64,000 nt of DNA from JAKIVR01 sp035933635 (GCA_035933635.1 DASYYY010000031.1:228636-292635); one strand, 5' to 3'; positions 1 through 9,122 are shown, counted from the stretch's first letter. Numbers and translations are program-made. Notes: generated from the letters alone by a model not told the origin.

Positions 1-1
1 C

Positions 2-979
2 CTGGGGGGCGAGCTGTTGCGTCTGCTCTCGTTCCATCCCCAGTTGGAGCTCGTCGCCGCGGTCTCCGAAAGCCACGCCGGAAAATCGCTCGGTGAGATC
101 CATCCGAACCTGGCGCCGGACGGCGCGCTCGTCGCGCTGCCGGACGCCTCCACGGTCGACGCCGACCTGGCGTTCCTCGCCCAACCCGCCGGAGAGGCGA
201 TGCGCGTCGTTCCCGGGCTGCTCGAGCGGGGCATGAAGGTCGTCGACCTCGGCGCCGACTACCGGCTGCCCACCGCCGCGCTCTACGAAGCGACATACGG
301 CCGCCCGCATGTCGATGCCGGTCGCCTGGGGGAGGCGGTCTACGGGCTCTCCGAGCTCTTCGGCCCGCGGATCGCCGCCGCGCGGCTCGTCGCCAACCCG
401 GGTTGCTACGCCACGGCGACGCTGCTGGCGCTCGCGCCCCTGGTGCGCTCCGGTGCGATCGCCGGCCCGGTGATCGTCGACGCCAAGAGCGGGACCTCCG
501 GCGCCGGCCAGGGGCCGACGGCGACGACCCACCACCCGGAGGCCGCGCTCACCGTCCACCCCTACGGCACACCGACGCACCGCCACGTCCCCGAGATGCG
601 CTCGGTGCTCGCCACGGTCTCACCGAACGTCCCGCCGCTCGTGTTCGTCCCCCACCTCGTGCCGCTCGTCCGCGGGATCCTCTGCTCGATCTATCCGACG
701 CCGGCCGCGGCGACCGACCCAGCCCAATGGGCCGAGGCGCTGCGCGCGGCCTACGCCGGCAGCCCCTTCGTCCACGTCGGGGGAACGCCCCGGCTCGCCT
801 GGGCCGCGGGGACCAACCACTGCTTCCTGTCGGTGCAGAGCGCCGAGGGGATGCCGGTCGTCTTCAGCGTGCTCGACAACCTCGGCAAGGGCGGGGCCGC
901 CCAGGCGATCCAGAACGCGAACCTGATGCTCGGCCTCCCGCAGGAGCTCGGGCTGCGCTTCGCCGGGTTCGGGGTGTGA
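2..979 (+). CDS. argC: N-acetyl-gamma-glutamyl-phosphate reductase, 5' truncated by window edge
   Basis: Third step of arginine synthesis: NADPH-dependent reduction of N-acetylglutamyl phosphate to the semialdehyde, in the cytoplasm. The reading frame is open from base 2, giving GGELLRLLS, which matches the end of the usual N-terminal nucleotide-binding loop, so only about 10-15 residues are missing upstream and the TTG at 17 is not the true start. The catalytic cysteine lies in NPGCYATA, followed by SGTSGAGQ and a His-rich HPYGTPTHRH stretch typical of the dimerisation/catalytic domain. It is the first visible gene of a tight operon, with argJ starting 5 bases after the stop. The 5' end and promoter are outside the window. 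Confidence 0.96.
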   Translation: MGGELLRLLSFHPQLELVAAVSESHAGKSLGEIHPNLAPDGALVALPDASTVDADLAFLAQPAGEAMRVVPGLLERGMKVVDLGADYRLPTAALYEATYGRPHVDAGRLGEAVYGLSELFGPRIAAARLVANPGCYATATLLALAPLVRSGAIAGPVIVDAKSGTSGAGQGPTATTHHPEAALTVHPYGTPTHRHVPEMRSVLATVSPNVPPLVFVPHLVPLVRGILCSIYPTPAAATDPAQWAEALRAAYAGSPFVHVGGTPRLAWAAGTNHCFLSVQSAEGMPVVFSVLDNLGKGGAAQAIQNANLMLGLPQELGLRFAGFGV

Positions 980-984
980 TCCCG

Positions 985-2229
985 ATGGAGTTCGTCCCGC
1001 GCTCGGTCACCTATCCCAAGGGCTTCACCGCCTCGGCGACGACGGCCGGGATCAAGCGCTCGGGCCGACCGGATCTCGCGCTCATCCTCTCCGACCGGCC
1101 CGCCACCGCCGCCGGAGTGTTCACCACGAACGTCGTCCGCGCCGCGCCGGTGCTCCTCGGCGAGGAGATCCTGGCCCGCGGACCGGACGGGGTCCGCGGG
1201 ATCCTCGCGCTGAGCGGGGTCGCCAACGCGATGACCGGACCGGCCGGCATCGCCGATAACCGAACGATCCTCGAGGCCACCGAGCTCGCCGCCGGCGTTC
1301 CCGCAGGGACCCTGCTCCCGGCCTGCACGGGCGTCATCGGTCCTCGGATCCCGACCGACCGCGTGCTCCCGGCGGTCCCGGCCCTGACGCGCGGACTCGC
1401 CCACAGCCGCGAGGCCGACCGGCACGCCGCCCACGCGATCCTGACGACCGACACCCACGCCAAGAGCGTCGCGCTGCGCGGCCGCCTCGCCGACGGGACC
1501 GTCGTCCACCTCGGGGGCATCGCCAAGGGCAGCGGAATGATCGCACCGCGCATGTCGCTCCCCCACGCCACGACGCTCGCGTTCCTGACGACCGACGCCC
1601 GGGTCTCGGCCGGAGCGATGGGTCGGCTCCTGTCGAACGCCACGGACCGGACCTTCAACATGGTCAGCGTCGACGGCGACACCTCCACCAACGACACGAT
1701 CTACCTGCTGGCCAACGGCGCCGCCGGCGGGGCCTCCGCCGAGAACGACCCGACGTTCCGGACGATGGTGGCGACCGCGCTCGAATCGCTCGCCCGCGCC
1801 GTCGCGCGCGATGGCGAGGGGGCGACCAAGCTCCTCACCGTCACCGTCCGCGGGGCCAAGACCCTGCAGGACGCCCGGGCCGCCGCCAAGGCCGTCGTCG
1901 GCTCCACGCTGGTGAAGGCCGCCGTCTTCGGGGCCGATCCCAACGTCGGCCGGATCGCCTGCGCGCTCGGCTACTCCGGCGCGCGACTCGACCCCGACCG
2001 GATCGACGTGACGCTGCGGGCCGGTCGCGGCGAGCTCCCCCTGATCGTCGACGGCCGCCCGGCGCCGGGCATGGAGAACGGCCAGGGCAAGCGGGTGCGG
2101 GAGATGCTCCTACGCGCGTCGGAGGTTCCGCTCGACATCCGGCTCCACGAGGGCCGCGCCTCGGCCACCGCCTGGGGCTGCGACCTCTCCTACTCCTACG
2201 TCCAGATCAACGCCGCCTACCACACCTAG
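985..2229 (+). CDS. argJ: Glutamate N-acetyltransferase / amino-acid acetyltransferase (bifunctional ArgJ)
   Basis: Transfers acetyl from N-acetylornithine to glutamate (and may use acetyl-CoA), making the acetyl cycle of arginine synthesis economical. Predicted 414 residues, normal for the family. The self-cleavage site is visible as ACTGVIG with the nucleophilic Thr at about residue 115; cleavage before it would give alpha and beta chains. The substrate loop SGVANAMTG (about residues 77-85) and the C-terminal NVGRIACALGYSGA are also family-like. The ATG at 985 was chosen because it gives the normal N-terminus; a longer frame runs upstream through argC but is out of phase with it and is a GC-rich shadow. 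Ten bases separate it from argB. Confidence 0.96.
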   Translation: MEFVPRSVTYPKGFTASATTAGIKRSGRPDLALILSDRPATAAGVFTTNVVRAAPVLLGEEILARGPDGVRGILALSGVANAMTGPAGIADNRTILEATELAAGVPAGTLLPACTGVIGPRIPTDRVLPAVPALTRGLAHSREADRHAAHAILTTDTHAKSVALRGRLADGTVVHLGGIAKGSGMIAPRMSLPHATTLAFLTTDARVSAGAMGRLLSNATDRTFNMVSVDGDTSTNDTIYLLANGAAGGASAENDPTFRTMVATALESLARAVARDGEGATKLLTVTVRGAKTLQDARAAAKAVVGSTLVKAAVFGADPNVGRIACALGYSGARLDPDRIDVTLRAGRGELPLIVDGRPAPGMENGQGKRVREMLLRASEVPLDIRLHEGRASATAWGCDLSYSYVQINAAYHT

Positions 2230-2239
2230 AGGTATCCCC

Positions 2240-3088
2240 GTGCGGACGCTCACCCCCTCATCGGCCCTCGCCGTGCTCAAGGTCGGCGGCCGCGAGCTGC
2301 GCCCCGGACCGGAGCTCGGCCGCTTGACCGACCTCGTCGGATCGCTCCGGCGGGCCGGCCGCGCCCTGGTCGTCGTCCACGGTGCCGGTGAGGAGATCAC
2401 CGACCGCGCACGGGCGCTCGGGCTGGAGAGCACCGTCGTCCGCGGCCAGCGCGTGACGAGCCGGCCGCTCCTCGAGGTCGTCGTCGAGGTCATGGCCGGC
2501 CGCGTCAACGCCCGTCTGGTCGCTGCCCTCGGGGCGCGGGGCGTCCGGGCCGTTGGGCTCTCCGGAGCCTCCGACGGGCTGTTGCAGGTCCGGCCCACCC
2601 CGCGGCTCGGGTTCGTCGGCACCCCGCGCTCCGTCGAGCCCCGGGTGCTCCACGAGCTGCTCGGCCGGGGGATCGTTCCCGTCGTCGCTCCGCTCGGCGT
2701 CGACCGGGCCGGCCAGCTCTACAACGTCAACGCCGACGTCGCCGCCGGAGCCATCGCGGCCGAGCTCGGCGCCGAGCTCTGGACGCTCACCGACGTGCCC
2801 GCCGTGCGGGACGCCGAGGGCTCGCCGATCGCGGCGCTCACGGTTTCCGCGGCGAAGGCGCTGCTCGCCCACGGGGGCGCCACGGCCGGGATGATCCCCA
2901 AGCTCGAGGGGGCGCTGGCCGCGCTCGCCGGCGGGGCCCCGCGCGTCTGGGTCGGGGACCTGGAAGGGCTCTCGGCCGCCGGCCCGCGTTCGGGCTCCGG
3001 CACGCTCCTCGCGTCCGACCCCTCGCCGCCCGGCTCGATCCCGCTCCTCACCTCCCGGCGGACCGTGCGGGGTGGGGTCCAACGATGA
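2240..3088 (+). CDS. argB: Acetylglutamate kinase
   Basis: Amino-acid kinase family enzyme that phosphorylates N-acetylglutamate with ATP, the second arginine-pathway step. Predicted 282 residues from a GTG start. The N-terminal phosphate-binding KVGG, the HGAGEEI loop, NVNADVAAGAIA in the middle and GGATAGMIPKL near the C-terminus match ArgB/LysZ proteins. ArgB rather than the lysine-pathway paralogue LysZ is inferred from the neighbours argC, argJ, argG and argH, because no LysW carrier gene is visible. The stop codon overlaps the argG start (ATGA), so translation is probably coupled. No clear N-terminal arginine-sensing extension is present. Confidence 0.93.
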   Translation: MRTLTPSSALAVLKVGGRELRPGPELGRLTDLVGSLRRAGRALVVVHGAGEEITDRARALGLESTVVRGQRVTSRPLLEVVVEVMAGRVNARLVAALGARGVRAVGLSGASDGLLQVRPTPRLGFVGTPRSVEPRVLHELLGRGIVPVVAPLGVDRAGQLYNVNADVAAGAIAAELGAELWTLTDVPAVRDAEGSPIAALTVSAAKALLAHGGATAGMIPKLEGALAALAGGAPRVWVGDLEGLSAAGPRSGSGTLLASDPSPPGSIPLLTSRRTVRGGVQR

Positions 3089-4356
3089 ACGCCGCGAACG
3101 CACGTGCCCAGAAAGTGGTCCTCGCCTACTCCGGTGGACTCGACACCTCCGTCGCCATCCCGTGGATCCGCGAGCACTACGGCGCCTCGGTGACGACCGT
3201 CACCGCCGACGTCGGCCAGGAGGGCGAGTTGACCGGCGCGCTCGACCGGGCCCGGACCAACGGCGCGACCGATGCGCGGCTCGTCGACCTAAGGGAGACG
3301 TTCGTCACGGAGTTCCTCTGGCCGGCGCTGCAGGCCAACGCCCTCTACGAGGGTGTCTACCCGTTGTCCACCGCGCTCGCGCGTCCGCTCATCGCCCGCA
3401 CGCTCGTCGAGGCGGCCCGCGCCGTCGGGGCCGACGCCGTGGCCCACGGCTGCACCGGCAAGGGCAACGACCAGGTCCGGTTCGACGTCGCGGTCCACAC
3501 GCTCGCGCCGGAGCTACGGGTCATCGCGCCGGTGCGGGAATGGAACATGAACCGGACCGACGAGATCGCCTACGCGCGCGAGCACGGGCTGTCGGTCCGC
3601 GTCACCCCGGAGTCGCCCTACTCGGTGGATGAGAACCTCTGGGGCCGCTCCATCGAGGGAGGCCGGCTGGAGGACCCGGCCTCGCCGCCCCCCGAGGAGG
3701 TGTTCGACTGGACGAGCCATCCGGCCCAATGGCCGCGCACCGCCGAGAACGTCACGGTGGAGTTCGCCTCAGGGATCCCCACCGCGCTGAACGGCCGGGC
3801 GCTCCCGCCCGTCGAGCTGGTCCGCACGATGAACCGGCTCGCCGGCGCCCACGGCGTCGGACGGATCGACCACGTCGAGGACCGGGTCGTCGGGATCAAG
3901 TCCCGCGAGACCTACGAATGTCCCGGGGCGGTCGCATTGTTGGAGGCCCACCGCGCGCTCGAGAGCCTGGTCCTCCCCCGCGACCTGCTGCAATTCAAGG
4001 CGGGCGTCGACCGGCGGTTCTCCGACCTCGTCTACGAGGGACTGTGGTACTCCCCCCTGCGCGAGGCGCTGGTCGCGTTCGTCCGCTCGACCCAGGAGGT
4101 CGTCAGCGGGACCGTGACGTTGTCGCTGTTCCAGGGGAGCGCACGGACGGTGGCCCGCTCGAGCGAGTACGCGCTCCTCGCGCCGGAGCTCGCCACGTAC
4201 GGGGCGAACAGCACCTTCCCCCAGGAGCTCGCCGTCGGATTCATCCATCTCTACGGCCTGCCCAACCAGCTCGCCCACGCGCGCGCCGCCGCCGCGCGGT
4301 CGAGATCCGGGGAGGAACGGATTCGTGCTCAGGGAGCGCTTCTCCCGGCCGCTTGA
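3085..4356 (+). CDS. argG: Argininosuccinate synthase
   Basis: ATP-dependent condensation of citrulline and aspartate to argininosuccinate. Predicted 423 residues, slightly longer than the typical 400. The N-type ATP pyrophosphatase P-loop reads AYSGGLDTS near residue 13. Further signatures are HGCTGKGNDQVRF in the first third and SVDENLWGRSIEGG in the middle, both diagnostic. Starts on an ATG that overlaps the argB stop by 4 bases; its last 32 bases overlap argH in another frame. The preceding step (argF) and the aminotransferase (argD) are not in the visible part of the operon. Confidence 0.97.
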   Translation: MNAANARAQKVVLAYSGGLDTSVAIPWIREHYGASVTTVTADVGQEGELTGALDRARTNGATDARLVDLRETFVTEFLWPALQANALYEGVYPLSTALARPLIARTLVEAARAVGADAVAHGCTGKGNDQVRFDVAVHTLAPELRVIAPVREWNMNRTDEIAYAREHGLSVRVTPESPYSVDENLWGRSIEGGRLEDPASPPPEEVFDWTSHPAQWPRTAENVTVEFASGIPTALNGRALPPVELVRTMNRLAGAHGVGRIDHVEDRVVGIKSRETYECPGAVALLEAHRALESLVLPRDLLQFKAGVDRRFSDLVYEGLWYSPLREALVAFVRSTQEVVSGTVTLSLFQGSARTVARSSEYALLAPELATYGANSTFPQELAVGFIHLYGLPNQLAHARAAAARSRSGEERIRAQGALLPAA

Positions 4357-5794
4357 CCGGGCGGCGCTCGAGCTCTCGGAGTCCACGCGCGAGGACCTGG
4401 CGCTCCTCCCGGCCGACCTGTGGGGGTCGCGCGTCCACGCGCGGATGCTCGCCGAGGTCGGCCTGATCCCCCGGCGGGCGGCGCGCAGGATCGACCGGAC
4501 GCTCCGAGGTTTCGAGGCGCGGGCGGCGAAGGGCCGCTTCCCGCTCCGCGCGGACCTGGAGGACGTGCACCTGAACGTCGAGGCGGCACTCACCCGCGCG
4601 ATCGGCTCCGACGGAGAACGGCTCCACACCGCGCGCAGCCGCAACGACCAGGTCGCGACCGACCTGGCGGTCTTCCTCCGGGGCGAGCTGCTCTCCCTGG
4701 AGCTCGAGCTCAGCGGCCTGGCCGAGACCCTGCGACGGCGAGGGTCCTCACCGGCCGGTCGGCGCGTCGTCGCCGGCTGGACGCACCTGCAGCCGGCGCA
4801 GCGCGTCTATCTCGGCCAGATCCTGGCGACCCACGCGCTACGGTTCCTTCGGGACGCGCACCGATTGGATGCCATCCGGCTCCGGCTCGACGAATCCCCG
4901 CTCGGCAGCGGGGCGCTCGCGGGCACCTCGCTCCCCATCGACCGGGAGCGCACGGCCCGGCTCCTGGGCTTCGCGCGCCCCAGCCGCTCCTCCCTCGACG
5001 CGGTCTCCGACCGGGATGCCCAGGCCGAGACGCTCGGGGCGCTCGCGTTGTTCGCCGCCCACGCGAGCGGCCTCGCCGAGGAGCTCGTCGTCGGATCGAT
5101 CCCCGAGCTCGGGCGCGTGCGATTGGACGACGCCTTCGTCACGACGAGCTCGCTCATGCCCCACAAGCGCAACCCCGACCTCGCCGAGCTGGTCCGTGGG
5201 GAGACCGGCCCTGCGGTCGGTCGGCTCGCCGCGCTCCTGGTGGTGCTCAAGGGGCTGCCGCTGGCCTACAACCGGGACCTCCAGGTCGGCAAGCCGATCG
5301 TGATCGAGGGGCTCGCGCGCTCCCGACTGCTCGTCCGGGTCCTCGAGGGGATGATCGCCACCGCCGAATGGCCCGCGACCCGGACGGCCCCGGAGCCCTC
5401 GGACACCGCCTCGGTCGAGCTCGTCGACCGGCTCGTGCTCGCGGGCGTGCCCTTCCGCGTTGCTCACCGCCGGGTGGCGAAGTACCTCTCCGGGGCGTCC
5501 CCCCCGAAGGATCGTTGGTCCCCCTCGCGCGTCGCGATCGCGTTCCCGGAACTGTCGGGCCCGCAGCTCCAGCTTCCTCTCCCGCACCACGAACCCGAGG
5601 CGCGTCAAAGCGCCGGTGGGAGCTCTTGGGCCGAAGTCTCCCGACTTCTCACGGAAGTCCGCGAGCGATCCGGCCGGTACCGGCGCGCGGCGCTCGCCGA
5701 GGCCCGCCGGCTCGATCGGCTGCACCGATCGCTCGACGGCCCGCTGCGGGTGCGGCCCCGGGATCGTCGGGCGGGACGGAGCCGCCGCGGCTGA
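4325..5794 (+). CDS. argH: Argininosuccinate lyase
   Basis: Fumarase/aspartase superfamily enzyme splitting argininosuccinate into arginine and fumarate, the last arginine step. Predicted 489 residues. Diagnostic segments are HTARSRNDQVATDL in the first quarter and the flexible signature loop SSLMPHKRNPD near residues 275-285, which carries the catalytic Ser. A GTG at 4325 gives the N-terminus LRERFSRPLD, overlapping argG by 32 bases. The C-terminal 70 residues are Arg/Ser-rich and less family-like. The stop overlaps the next gene's ATG (TGATG), extending the coupled operon to a DNA methyltransferase. Confidence 0.95.
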   Translation: MLRERFSRPLDRAALELSESTREDLALLPADLWGSRVHARMLAEVGLIPRRAARRIDRTLRGFEARAAKGRFPLRADLEDVHLNVEAALTRAIGSDGERLHTARSRNDQVATDLAVFLRGELLSLELELSGLAETLRRRGSSPAGRRVVAGWTHLQPAQRVYLGQILATHALRFLRDAHRLDAIRLRLDESPLGSGALAGTSLPIDRERTARLLGFARPSRSSLDAVSDRDAQAETLGALALFAAHASGLAEELVVGSIPELGRVRLDDAFVTTSSLMPHKRNPDLAELVRGETGPAVGRLAALLVVLKGLPLAYNRDLQVGKPIVIEGLARSRLLVRVLEGMIATAEWPATRTAPEPSDTASVELVDRLVLAGVPFRVAHRRVAKYLSGASPPKDRWSPSRVAIAFPELSGPQLQLPLPHHEPEARQSAGGSSWAEVSRLLTEVRERSGRYRRAALAEARRLDRLHRSLDGPLRVRPRDRRAGRSRRG

Positions 5795-6633
5795 TGGCGG
5801 CCGTACGCCGATCGCCTCTGAACGAGCTCACGGGAACGGAATGGATCCGATTCACCCGTTCGTGGTTCGTCGCCCCGACCCCCCCGCGGAGCCCGCAGGA
5901 GCGGGGCCATCCGGCCAAGTTCCCCGAGGTGCTGTGCGAGGAGTTCGTCCGGTTCTTCACCAAGCGCGGCATGACCGTGCTCGACCCGTTCGCCGGGACC
6001 GGATCGGCGTTGGTGGCGGCCGAGCGGCTCGGCCGCCGGGCCATCGGGATCGAGCTCGACCCGGCGTTCGCGGCGCTGGCCCAGGAGCGGGCCGACCGCG
6101 CCTCGACCGGGTCCGGCCCCCGACCGGTGGTGATCGCCGATGATGCGCGACGGATCGCCCAGCTCTGGCGCGCCCGGTCGCTGCCACCGGTGCAGTTCGT
6201 GATCACCTCCCCGCCGTACTGGGACATGCTGTCGAAGAGCCGAGGCGGCGTGGTCTCGGTCCACCGGCAGCGCGCGGGCCGCGGATTGCGCACCGTATAC
6301 TCCTCCGATGTACGCGACCTCGGCAACCTGCACGACTACGCGGCGTTCGTCCGGACGGTCGTCCGCGTGCTCCGCGCGGCGGGGCGCCTGCTCGAGCCGT
6401 CGCGGTACCTGGTCGTCGTGCTCCAGAACCTGCGCGACGAGGAGGGCCGGATCCGCCGGCTGGCGTGGGACGTCACCGCGCGCCTCGACGGCCCGTCGCT
6501 CCGGTTCCAGGGCGAGCGGATCTGGTGCCAGGACGCCAAGCCCCTCGGGATCTGGGGCTATCCCTCGACGTTCGTCCCGAACTACCACCACCACTACTGC
6601 CTGGTCTTCCGCCGTGGGGCCGCGGCGGCGTGA
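5794..6633 (+). CDS. DNA methyltransferase (N4-cytosine or N6-adenine type), orphan
   Basis: Predicted S-adenosylmethionine-dependent DNA amino-methyltransferase, 279 residues. SAM-binding motif I is DPFAGTG (residues 64-70), motif II GIELDP follows near 85-90, and the catalytic motif IV is TSPPYW near 137-142; a Ser/Thr-Pro-Pro-Tyr core is most often N4-cytosine. The conserved N-terminal LTGTEWIRFTRSW box resembles that of archaeal single-gene methylases. The motif order I then IV is compatible with the gamma group. No restriction nuclease gene lies nearby, so it looks like a solitary methylase. The ATG at 5794 overlaps the argH stop; the far longer open frame beginning at 4420 is a shadow of argH. 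Confidence 0.88.
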   Translation: MAAVRRSPLNELTGTEWIRFTRSWFVAPTPPRSPQERGHPAKFPEVLCEEFVRFFTKRGMTVLDPFAGTGSALVAAERLGRRAIGIELDPAFAALAQERADRASTGSGPRPVVIADDARRIAQLWRARSLPPVQFVITSPPYWDMLSKSRGGVVSVHRQRAGRGLRTVYSSDVRDLGNLHDYAAFVRTVVRVLRAAGRLLEPSRYLVVVLQNLRDEEGRIRRLAWDVTARLDGPSLRFQGERIWCQDAKPLGIWGYPSTFVPNYHHHYCLVFRRGAAAA

Positions 6634-6635
6634 GC

Positions 6636-7553
6636 TCACGCCGGACCGAGCCGCTCGGCGAACGCCCGGAGCATCTCCACCGCGGAGGGGAGATGCCGCT
6701 GGGAGATCTGCTCGACATTGATGCCGAGGGGCACCCTCCAGGACTCCGCCTGCCGTGCCCGGTCGACCTCGTCGTAGACCGCGAGCGCCCGACGGACCGA
6801 TCGTGCGGCGGCCGAGCCGTCGTCGCCGTTGAGGATGGCCCGTTCCGCCGCCTCGGGGATGTCGGCGCCGAGCCACCGGACGAACTCGGCATCGGTCTCG
6901 TCGGCCAGAGGGGCGAAGGAGAGCAGGACCGCCGCCGGCGGAACACCGGAATCCCGGCACTGCCGCTCGTAGCCGCGCAGCAGCCGGAGGACGCCCTCCG
7001 CGTCGAACAGGATCTGGGTGGTGAAGAACGAGGTGCCGGCGCGGGTCTTGGCGATCATCCGATTCGGCTCGCCGGTCCTCTGGGGGATCGCGATGTTCCC
7101 AAGGAGGCCGCCCACGCCATCGAGGACGGTATGGCAGATCCGGTTCGCCTCGAGGACGGGGGGCCCGGGATACGGGATGTACCGGCTCGAACCGCCGACC
7201 AGGACGACGTTGCGGATGCCCCGGTCGAGGGTCTCCCGCACCCAACCTTCGAGCGCGGCCGCCGATTCCAGGTGGGCGACGACCTTGTTGACGATCACTT
7301 CGCGGTCGGCCTGCTCGGCGACGGTGTGCGCGAAGCTGCGAATATCCCCGGTCCGGTAGTAGGGCTTGCCGTCGTGGTTCTCGTCGACGAGCTCCGGGAC
7401 GTTGACCGCGTCGAGCCGGGGAGCGCTGCGGAGCAGCCGTAGGAGTTCTTCGACCTGGAGCCCGCTGCGGACCGGATTGGCCCGTACCGAGGGCGGGACC
7501 GGCTCGAAGACAAGCGGCGTCGAACCCAGCGCGGTGCGTAACGGTCGGCTCAT
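6636..7553 (-). CDS. Methylenetetrahydrofolate reductase-like protein
   Basis: TIM-barrel protein resembling MetF/MTHFR, 305 residues. Near the N-terminus it has FEPVPP and AVNVPELVDEN, and in the middle GNIAIPQR, GEPNRMIAKTRAG and FFTTQILFD, which correspond to the flavin and folate binding strands of the MTHFR fold. The C-terminus reads PLGINVEQISQRH, also seen in this subgroup. Many archaea carry such divergent MTHFR-like proteins whose substrate (tetrahydrofolate or tetrahydromethanopterin, or a corrinoid partner) is unproven. It converges on the DNA methyltransferase gene with two bases between stops. Role in C1 metabolism is inferred from family only. Confidence 0.8.
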   Translation of the reverse strand: MSRPLRTALGSTPLVFEPVPPSVRANPVRSGLQVEELLRLLRSAPRLDAVNVPELVDENHDGKPYYRTGDIRSFAHTVAEQADREVIVNKVVAHLESAAALEGWVRETLDRGIRNVVLVGGSSRYIPYPGPPVLEANRICHTVLDGVGGLLGNIAIPQRTGEPNRMIAKTRAGTSFFTTQILFDAEGVLRLLRGYERQCRDSGVPPAAVLLSFAPLADETDAEFVRWLGADIPEAAERAILNGDDGSAAARSVRRALAVYDEVDRARQAESWRVPLGINVEQISQRHLPSAVEMLRAFAERLGPA

Positions 7554-7672
7554 CGCTACGCCGGCGGGTCGGTCGCGCCGGCTCCGTGGGAGCGGGAGCG
7601 GATTATCAAGCTATGTCGCGTCGCGGCCCCTTGCGGGCCGCGCAAACCGCGGGACCGAGGCGCCGGCGCGCC

Positions 7673-8191
7673 TCACCGCTCCGGGCGGTCGTCGACGTCG
7701 GCACCGTCGGGCGCCTCATCCCCGGCCCGAGGTCGGACGAAGCCCGCGGCGACCAGCACGATCCCCCCGATGATCAACCCGAACCCGACCGCACCGCCCA
7801 GGACGGGCGCGGCGTAGCCAACGGTCAGGTTGGTTGTACCGGAGACCGGGAGCACCTGGTAGTACAGGTTCGCCCACCCGAGGAAGCTCACGTTGCCGAA
7901 CTGCCCGCGGCCCGCTGCGAGCGCGTTCCTTCCCGGATGCGAGCAGCTCGGGTCGTGGCCGCAGCCGTAGACCGTGACGCCCGAGACGGCCATGGGCCCG
8001 ACCCACTCCAGTGAGAAGTGGACCCGGGGGAAGAGGACGTCCAACGGCGCGGCGTAATCGATGATGTACTCGGAGTTCGCTGTCGCCAGGGTCTGTCCCG
8101 ACGTCGGCGCGGGGATCGGGAAGTAGGCCACCAGCAGCCCGACCACGCCGAGCGCGGCGCCGATGAGCACCCACCGCCTGCGCGGCCGCAC
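7673..8191 (-). CDS. Hypothetical membrane-anchored extracytoplasmic protein
   Basis: Not recognised. Predicted 172 residues from a GTG start. An Arg-rich N-terminus precedes a hydrophobic helix (about residues 8-25); an extracytoplasmic segment of about 105 residues follows with two cysteines in CGHDPSC that could form a disulphide, sequons NVS and NLT, and then a second hydrophobic helix (about 131-153) before a short acidic tail. The topology suggests an N-in, C-in surface protein. It is transcribed in the same direction as the MTHFR-like gene but 119 bases upstream of it, so co-transcription is uncertain. Confidence 0.6.
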   Translation of the reverse strand: MRPRRRWVLIGAALGVVGLLVAYFPIPAPTSGQTLATANSEYIIDYAAPLDVLFPRVHFSLEWVGPMAVSGVTVYGCGHDPSCSHPGRNALAAGRGQFGNVSFLGWANLYYQVLPVSGTTNLTVGYAAPVLGGAVGFGLIIGGIVLVAAGFVRPRAGDEAPDGADVDDRPER

Positions 8192-8687
8192 GGCACCGGT
8201 CCATCGACGGTCCCGCTACTTGAGGTTCGCCCCGGCGCCGTCCCTCGATCCGCTCGGTTCGCTCAGGGCATGGGCCGGTGGCTTCCCCTGCCAGGCTCTG
8301 GAGTACCCGTACCCACCGGCCCCTCGTCGCTCGGGGGATTTCCGGCCGACGGGAAGGTCGGTCGGCTTCCTGGAACGGAGACGGCTGCGACCGGTGCGGA
8401 CTTTTCCGGATGGGGCGGGGGTAGTCTCGGGCGATCCGACCTTCGGGGTAGTCACGACGGGGAACCCGGGAAACTCCAGCGCTCACCTGATCGTTCGTGG
8501 TGGTGGGTCATCCGGCGGGACCATCCACGCGACCCTCTCGTGCTCCGATCCCCCATGGGCCGTCCGATCTAACCTCCGGGAGTGGAGGGCGTGACCTTGG
8601 GACGAGTGGCTGACGGCCCAGCAAAGAGCTGGGAGGTCGGGGGAGCCGCTGGCCCGACCCTTCCCCCCCCATGGTAGGGCCGGGCCG
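8192..8687. other. Intergenic region without a supportable gene
   Basis: About 500 bases between the GTG of the membrane protein and the stop of the SnoaL-like gene, both on the minus strand. Open frames on either strand (for example 8163-8594 plus, 8483-8749 minus) are compositionally like GC shadows and show no domain. No tRNA fold, CRISPR repeat or strong TATA element was found; an unmapped small RNA or fast-evolving peptide cannot be excluded. Confidence 0.5.
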
Positions 8688-9122
8688 TCAGGTTGAACGC
8701 GAGGGGGTCCCGGGTCGCGGAAGCAGTCCGAGTTGGGCCATCGCCGCAAATCGATCGGGTACGCCCCAGTGCTCGACCAGCTTTCCGTTGGCGAACCGGC
8801 AGATTTCCACGGCGGTGGTTTCCATCGCCCGGCCCGTCGGAGGCAGTCCCATGAGCGGCCCGTTCTGCGTGCCGCGGCATTTGAGTCGGGCCCAGACCTT
8901 GTCGCCGGCCGTTACGTGGTCTTCGATGGTCATCTGAAGATCGGGGAAGGCCCTCCGGAGCTCGCGGATCATCTCCTTCAGCGCCGGTAGCCCCGGCTCG
9001 CCGCCGAACTGGTGTTCGATCAGATCCGGTGAAACCCACCGGTCCAACTCCTCCAGCTTCCCGGCGTTGAATCCGCTCTCGATCACTCGACGGAAGACCT
9101 CGGCGTTCTCGGATGTCGGCAT
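8688..9122 (-). CDS. SnoaL-like / ester cyclase-type NTF2-fold protein
   Basis: Predicted 144 residues of the SnoaL-like polyketide cyclase family (NTF2 fold). The pattern runs VFRRVIESGFNAGKLEELDRWVSPDLIEH, then AFPDLQMTIEDHVTAGDKVWARLKCRGT and a C-terminal ICRFANGKLVEHWG, all characteristic of the small stand-alone proteins in this family. Their reactions are mostly unknown; they are not evidence of polyketide synthesis. The start at 9122 is chosen over an upstream one at 9233 because it is preceded by a good Shine-Dalgarno (GGAGGTCGC) and gives the normal family N-terminus. Divergent from a two-HTH regulator 158 bases away, which may control it. Confidence 0.82.
   Translation of the reverse strand: MPTSENAEVFRRVIESGFNAGKLEELDRWVSPDLIEHQFGGEPGLPALKEMIRELRRAFPDLQMTIEDHVTAGDKVWARLKCRGTQNGPLMGLPPTGRAMETTAVEICRFANGKLVEHWGVPDRFAAMAQLGLLPRPGTPSRST

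Noticed and set aside
403..2229. A 608-codon extension of argJ upstream through argC
   Set aside because: Upstream residues are Arg/Pro-rich shadow sequence of argC; the ArgJ family N-terminus starts at 985.
4420..6633. A 737-codon plus-strand open frame across argH and the methyltransferase
   Set aside because: Only the part from 5794 is protein-like (the methylase); the rest is an Arg/Pro/Gly-rich shadow of argH in another frame, common in this GC-rich DNA.
8163..8594. A 143-codon plus-strand frame in the 8.2-8.7 kb gap
   Set aside because: It starts antisense to the membrane protein, is Arg/Gly/Pro/Ser-rich and shows no domain or promoter.
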